A stretch of 64,000 nucleotides of DNA from Bacteroidales bacterium WCE2008 (GTDB lineage Bacteria; Bacteroidota; Bacteroidia; Bacteroidales; UBA932), in NCBI GenBank assembly GCA_900167925.1, contig FUZM01000001.1:434001-498000 (forward strand), read 5' to 3'. The position numbers were made by a program, and so were the translations under genes. How positions within the stretch are numbered: the stretch's first letter is position 1; each line of letters opens with the position of its first letter. The notes beneath the pieces were generated by a model, which saw only the letters and a program-made list of their open reading frames with translations, was not told the DNA's origin and searched no databases. Shown here one piece after another: positions 61,449-64,000 of this stretch.

Positions 61449-63080
61449 ATGCACAAACTTAGTTTTATTACAATGTCCATCTGCGCAGCTGCGATGGCAT
61501 TGGCATGCCAGCAGGAAAAAGCCTGCTTAGACAATGAAGGTTCCGACAACCAGGAACAGACTTTCACTTTTACAATTGCTCAGGACGACCTAGACACCAA
61601 GGCCGGATACAATTCAGACAACAAGGTTGTATGGAAGAGCGGCGACAAGATTCTCGTCCACGGTGAGGGTTCAGGTTCAAGCTACAGACAGGTAGTCACT
61701 CTTTCTTCATCCAACATCTCTTCAGACGGTCTTACGGCTACCGTGAAAGTTCCGTCAGGGCTCAAGCCTTATGACCGTTCAGACAAGGGCTACATCAGCA
61801 AATACTATGCTCAGTATCCTGCAGACGCAGCTCCGGACGGCAAACTCTACTACTTCTCCGTATTCAACAGCACCAACAAGATCATGAGGATCGGCTGCGA
61901 CGACGGAAACAAAAACTTCACTTTCTACAATGTGACCAGCTCCCTGTCATTCAAGGTAAAGGGCGACTTTGACGAATATGCCTTCTACGGAAACGACGGC
62001 GAGACCATCGGTTACAAGCACTACATGGCAAGGTACGTCCAGACCAACAGCGGCGTCATCAAGGAACTCCCTTACACCGGTTCCGACCTCGGCGGCACAG
62101 GCGAAAAGATCAAGAAGATCTACAATGATTATCTGATTACCGACGGTTCTACCAAGAACTATGTCCATGTGACCGACTACATCGACTTCAACAAGGGTAT
62201 CACCATCGACTTCTACAAGAACGGAAACGTTGTTGCAACCTACACCACAAGCTCAGTCGTTTCTGTCAAGCGCGGCAGGGTGACCAACCTCGGCGACATC
62301 ACCTCAGCCCTTTCTAACGGCGGCAACCCTGGCGGCGGCAGCGATCCTGGCGAGGTCAAAAAACCTTATATAAACTATGTTGCATGGTCAAAGTCACTCA
62401 AGAAGAGTGATAGAGATTATGTGGTCGAGCTTTCAGGTCTCTGCCTCAGCGAGGGCAAGGACTTCCTCTGGGGAGTAGGCGACAACGGCCATGTATACAA
62501 GATCAACCTCGACGGTTCATACTCATTATACACGGATTTAGATACCGACCTTGAAGGCGTCACCATGCATCCTGATACCAAGGATCTCTATGTTTGCATC
62601 GAGCCTAAGCGCATAGCCAAGATTGCGGCTTCAAGCTACAACAGCAGGACAAACGTCGCTACTGTTACCGATGCCGAGAATTATGATAACTCAGGTCTTG
62701 AGGGTATTACCTGGTACAAGGGTAACCTTCTCGTCGGAAGCCAGACCGGAGCCTATGTATGGGCATACTCTACAAGTGGATCCAAGGTCATGAACCGCAA
62801 GAGTCTCAGGGATATCGAATCCAGCATCTCCGAGGTGGCCGACCTGTACTATGATTCAGAGACCGACCTTCTCTGGGTTCTGGACTCAGAAAAATATATG
62901 ATCTTCATCTTCAATGGTGCCATCACAGAGTTGGTTACTACCGTCGACATCAGCGGCTTCGCTGACTGGAACCCTGAGAGCATCTTTGTGGACCATAAGC
63001 ACGACTGCGTATGGATTGCCGATGACTGCAGCGATGACCATCCTTCAATCCTCCACAAAGTCATCTTCCACAATCTTTAG
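61449..63080 (+). CDS. lipoprotein: fimbrillin-like N-terminus plus propeller-like C-terminus
   Basis: 543 aa. SPII signal with lipobox ALAC (Cys20). Residues about 35-290 are a fimbrillin/Mfa-like beta domain, recognised by DTKAGYNSDNKVVWKSGDKI, the form common in Bacteroidales surface lipoproteins. A glycine-rich linker (NGGNPGGGSDPGE, about 292-304) joins it to a C-terminal domain (about 310-543) of repeating strands around LEGVTMHPDTKDLYVC, LEGITWYKGNLLVGS, VADLYYDSETDLLWVLD and NPESIFVDHKHDCVWIAD, which resemble the SdiA-regulated six-bladed propeller. Function unknown: surface binding of a ligand or enzyme activity are both possible. Strong terminator follows. Confidence 0.75.
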   Translation: MHKLSFITMSICAAAMALACQQEKACLDNEGSDNQEQTFTFTIAQDDLDTKAGYNSDNKVVWKSGDKILVHGEGSGSSYRQVVTLSSSNISSDGLTATVKVPSGLKPYDRSDKGYISKYYAQYPADAAPDGKLYYFSVFNSTNKIMRIGCDDGNKNFTFYNVTSSLSFKVKGDFDEYAFYGNDGETIGYKHYMARYVQTNSGVIKELPYTGSDLGGTGEKIKKIYNDYLITDGSTKNYVHVTDYIDFNKGITIDFYKNGNVVATYTTSSVVSVKRGRVTNLGDITSALSNGGNPGGGSDPGEVKKPYINYVAWSKSLKKSDRDYVVELSGLCLSEGKDFLWGVGDNGHVYKINLDGSYSLYTDLDTDLEGVTMHPDTKDLYVCIEPKRIAKIAASSYNSRTNVATVTDAENYDNSGLEGITWYKGNLLVGSQTGAYVWAYSTSGSKVMNRKSLRDIESSISEVADLYYDSETDLLWVLDSEKYMIFIFNGAITELVTTVDISGFADWNPESIFVDHKHDCVWIADDCSDDHPSILHKVIFHNL

Positions 63081-63130
63081 TCCGATCACTGCTCATTGAT
63101 TTTCTGAGAATCAGTGAAAGATTATATCCA

Positions 63131-63160
63131 GCGATACCGCCCTGCGGTATCGCTTTTTTT
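63131..63160 (+). terminator. Rho-independent terminator
   Basis: GCGATACCGC (63131-63140), 3-base loop, GCGGTATCGC (63144-63153), then seven T (63154-63160). Perfect 10-bp stem, 50 bases after the lipoprotein stop. Confidence 0.92.
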
Positions 63161-63177
63161 GCTCCCCCATTGAAGCC

Positions 63178-63207
63178 AAAATTTGAGGAAATTGTAAAAA
63201 CGCTATC
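63178..63207 (+). repeat. outlying copy of the AAATTTTGAGGAAATTGTA repeat
   Basis: AAAATTTGAGGAAATTGTA followed by AAAACGCTATC, the same sequence as the promoter-proximal copy at 63424. The -7 box is spoiled by two extra A residues (TATC-AA-TTTG). It appears to be a dead duplicate of the ATPase promoter, about 246 bases upstream of the working one. Confidence 0.6.
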
Positions 63208-63233
63208 AATTTGCTTAAATATTGACTTTGGGT

Positions 63234-63315
63234 GTGCATATGGGTCCATTCCGTGGACCCATATGCACGAAAAAGGGGGTTAAACGTGTTTATGGGTCCA
63301 AACTTTGGACCCATA
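63234..63315. repeat. two hairpins sharing the core ATGGGTCC/GGACCCAT
   Basis: GTGCATATGGGTCC (63234-63247) and GGACCCATATGCAC (63255-63268) are a perfect 14-bp dyad with a 7-base loop. TATGGGTCC (63291-63299) and GGACCCATA (63307-63315) repeat the core with another 7-base loop; the pair extends outward as GTGTTT/ACGCAC with two mismatches. No T-run follows, so not obviously terminators. The 7-base loops differ in sequence. Confidence 0.7.
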
Positions 63316-63357
63316 CGCACACCTGGGCGCATATTGTCGACCAGGTCTTTTGCTCTC

Positions 63358-63442
63358 AAATTTTGAGGAAATTGTAGTTTTTGGCAAAATAAATTTTGAG
63401 GAAACTGTAGTTTTTGGCGAAAAAAATTTTGAGGAAATTGTA
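63358..63442 (+). repeat. three tandem copies of a 33-bp repeat before the ATPase gene
   Basis: AAATTTTGAGGAAATTGTA begins at 63358, 63391 (one change, AAACTG) and 63424: exactly 33 bases apart. The first two are followed by GTTTTTGGC, the third by AAAACGCTATCTTTG. Together with 63178 this makes four copies in 250 bases. The remainder of 63081-63477 holds the terminator and the hairpin pair and no gene. Confidence 0.8.
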
Positions 63443-63457
63443 AAAACGCTATCTTTG
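63427..63457 (+). promoter_or_regulatory. promoter of the AAA ATPase gene
   Basis: TTTT (63427-63430), 19 bases, TATCTTTG (63450-63457): full -7 match and a three-of-four -33 match. The -33 to -10 stretch is the last copy of the repeat. RNA start near 63463, about 15 bases before the ATG. Confidence 0.6.
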
Positions 63458-63477
63458 TGTCGTGTAATCAATGAGTT

Positions 63478-64000
63478 ATGGACGATAGACATCTCTTTAA
63501 AAGAAAGATATACGATCGCTTGCTAAGATGGAAGCAAGAAAGTAACGGTAAGAGCGCGCTTCTTATCGAGGGCGCCCGCCGTATTGGTAAGTCTACCATC
63601 GTTAAGACTTTTGCCCAAAATGAGTATGAGTCGTACATTCTTATAGATTTTACAAAATGCTCACAGGAAGTAAAAGACCTCTTCAATGATATTTCAGACC
63701 TTAGCTATATCTTCCTCAGGCTTCAGCTTATATATGACGTCCGGCTAGTCGAACGCAAATCTCTGATAATTTTTGATGAAGTGCAGTTCCAACCTCTGGC
63801 CCGTCAGGCGATAAAGTCTTTAGTGGAGGATCGCCGTTATGATTATATTGAGACGGGGTCCCTCATTTCCATCCGGAAGAACACTGAAAAGATACTTATT
63901 CCAAGCGAAGAAGAACGAATAAGTATGTATCCTATGGATTATGAAGAATTCCGTTGGGCTCTCGGTGATACGGCCACTGTTCCATTGCTCAACAGTGTAT
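63478..64000 (+). CDS. AAA_14/DUF4143-type ATPase, cut by window edge
   Basis: 174 codons before the right edge. Walker A GARRIGKST near residues 31-39, then a Walker B-like LIIFDEVQFQPLARQAIK, and the IETGSLISIRKN and PMDYEEFRWAL segments characteristic of the AAA_14 ATPases that carry a C-terminal DUF4143 nuclease-like domain. Such proteins are very numerous in Bacteroidales; the role is unclear, possibly mobile or defence related. Start ATG 63478: the nearby ATG at 63471 is out of frame and ends after five codons. Confidence 0.88.
   Translation, partial: MDDRHLFKRKIYDRLLRWKQESNGKSALLIEGARRIGKSTIVKTFAQNEYESYILIDFTKCSQEVKDLFNDISDLSYIFLRLQLIYDVRLVERKSLIIFDEVQFQPLARQAIKSLVEDRRYDYIETGSLISIRKNTEKILIPSEEERISMYPMDYEEFRWALGDTATVPLLNSV

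Noticed and set aside
63358..63442. Possible CRISPR array (33-bp period)
   Set aside because: Only three tandem copies, the intervening 14 bases are themselves repeated, and the last copy is part of a promoter.

Overview
The window comes from a member of the Bacteroidales, most likely a gut commensal. Evidence: a SusC/SusD polysaccharide-utilisation locus with a regulator resembling a hybrid two-component system; many promoters of the Bacteroidetes form TTTG-N19-21-TAnnTTTG; the mreBCD-mrdA-rodA order; an oxygen-independent class III ribonucleotide reductase; and SPII lipoproteins. I cannot fix the genus. Base composition is moderately GC-rich, apart from a distinctly AT-rich patch at about 52.4-54.1 kb. 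I saw no rRNA or tRNA gene, CRISPR array or transposase.

Layout. 1-10.5 kb is housekeeping: nrdD (cut by the left edge), a minus-strand run pbp1A-ddl-prmC, divergent topA, an Lrp/AsnC regulator and ispD. 10.6-16.2 kb is the rod-shape operon mreB-mreC-mreD-mrdA-rodA. 16.3-29.4 kb holds small conserved genes, a DUF3109 protein paired with an M16-like protein that lacks its zinc motif, a TPR protein joined to a U32 (RlhA-like) protein, a lipoprotein gene divergent from a coiled-coil membrane protein across a repeat-rich intergenic region, hemW, a long Xaa-Pro aminopeptidase, and a holin-like/YtxH pair. 29.5-30.9 kb is a stand-alone TrpB2.

30.9-44.7 kb is a glycan-utilisation locus. GH125 alpha-1,6-mannosidase, SusC, SusD and a DUF1735-like/F5-8 surface lipoprotein read leftwards and end in a strong terminator. 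A separately transcribed GH20 hexosaminidase follows. The divergent regulator has the HTCS layout (beta-propeller, Y_Y_Y, membrane segment, kinase-like, receiver-like, AraC), but its kinase and receiver parts are degenerate. The enzymes fit mannose- and GlcNAc-containing host or yeast glycans.

44.7-46.1 kb is a noncoding island. Two 160-bp arms, 157/160 identical and inverted, flank about 930 bp packed with hairpin-forming repeats, including two arrays that share a 52-bp period. I consider it the most unusual structure here. Next to it lies a cytochrome b subunit (SdhC) without SdhA/SdhB.

46.9-52.3 kb carries pyrH-frr and an aromatic amino-acid set: pheA, an aminotransferase, tyrA and a DAHP synthase/chorismate mutase fusion. 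52.4-54.1 kb has two unrecognised AT-rich genes. 54.1-60.8 kb is envelope-related: lpxK, dusB, and an operon of a lipid kinase, an LtaS-like phosphotransferase/sulfatase-fold membrane enzyme and a Wzx-like flippase. 61.4-63.1 kb is a lipoprotein combining a fimbrillin-like N-terminus with a propeller-like C-terminus. The window ends in an AAA_14-type ATPase (truncated) preceded by repeats that include its own promoter.
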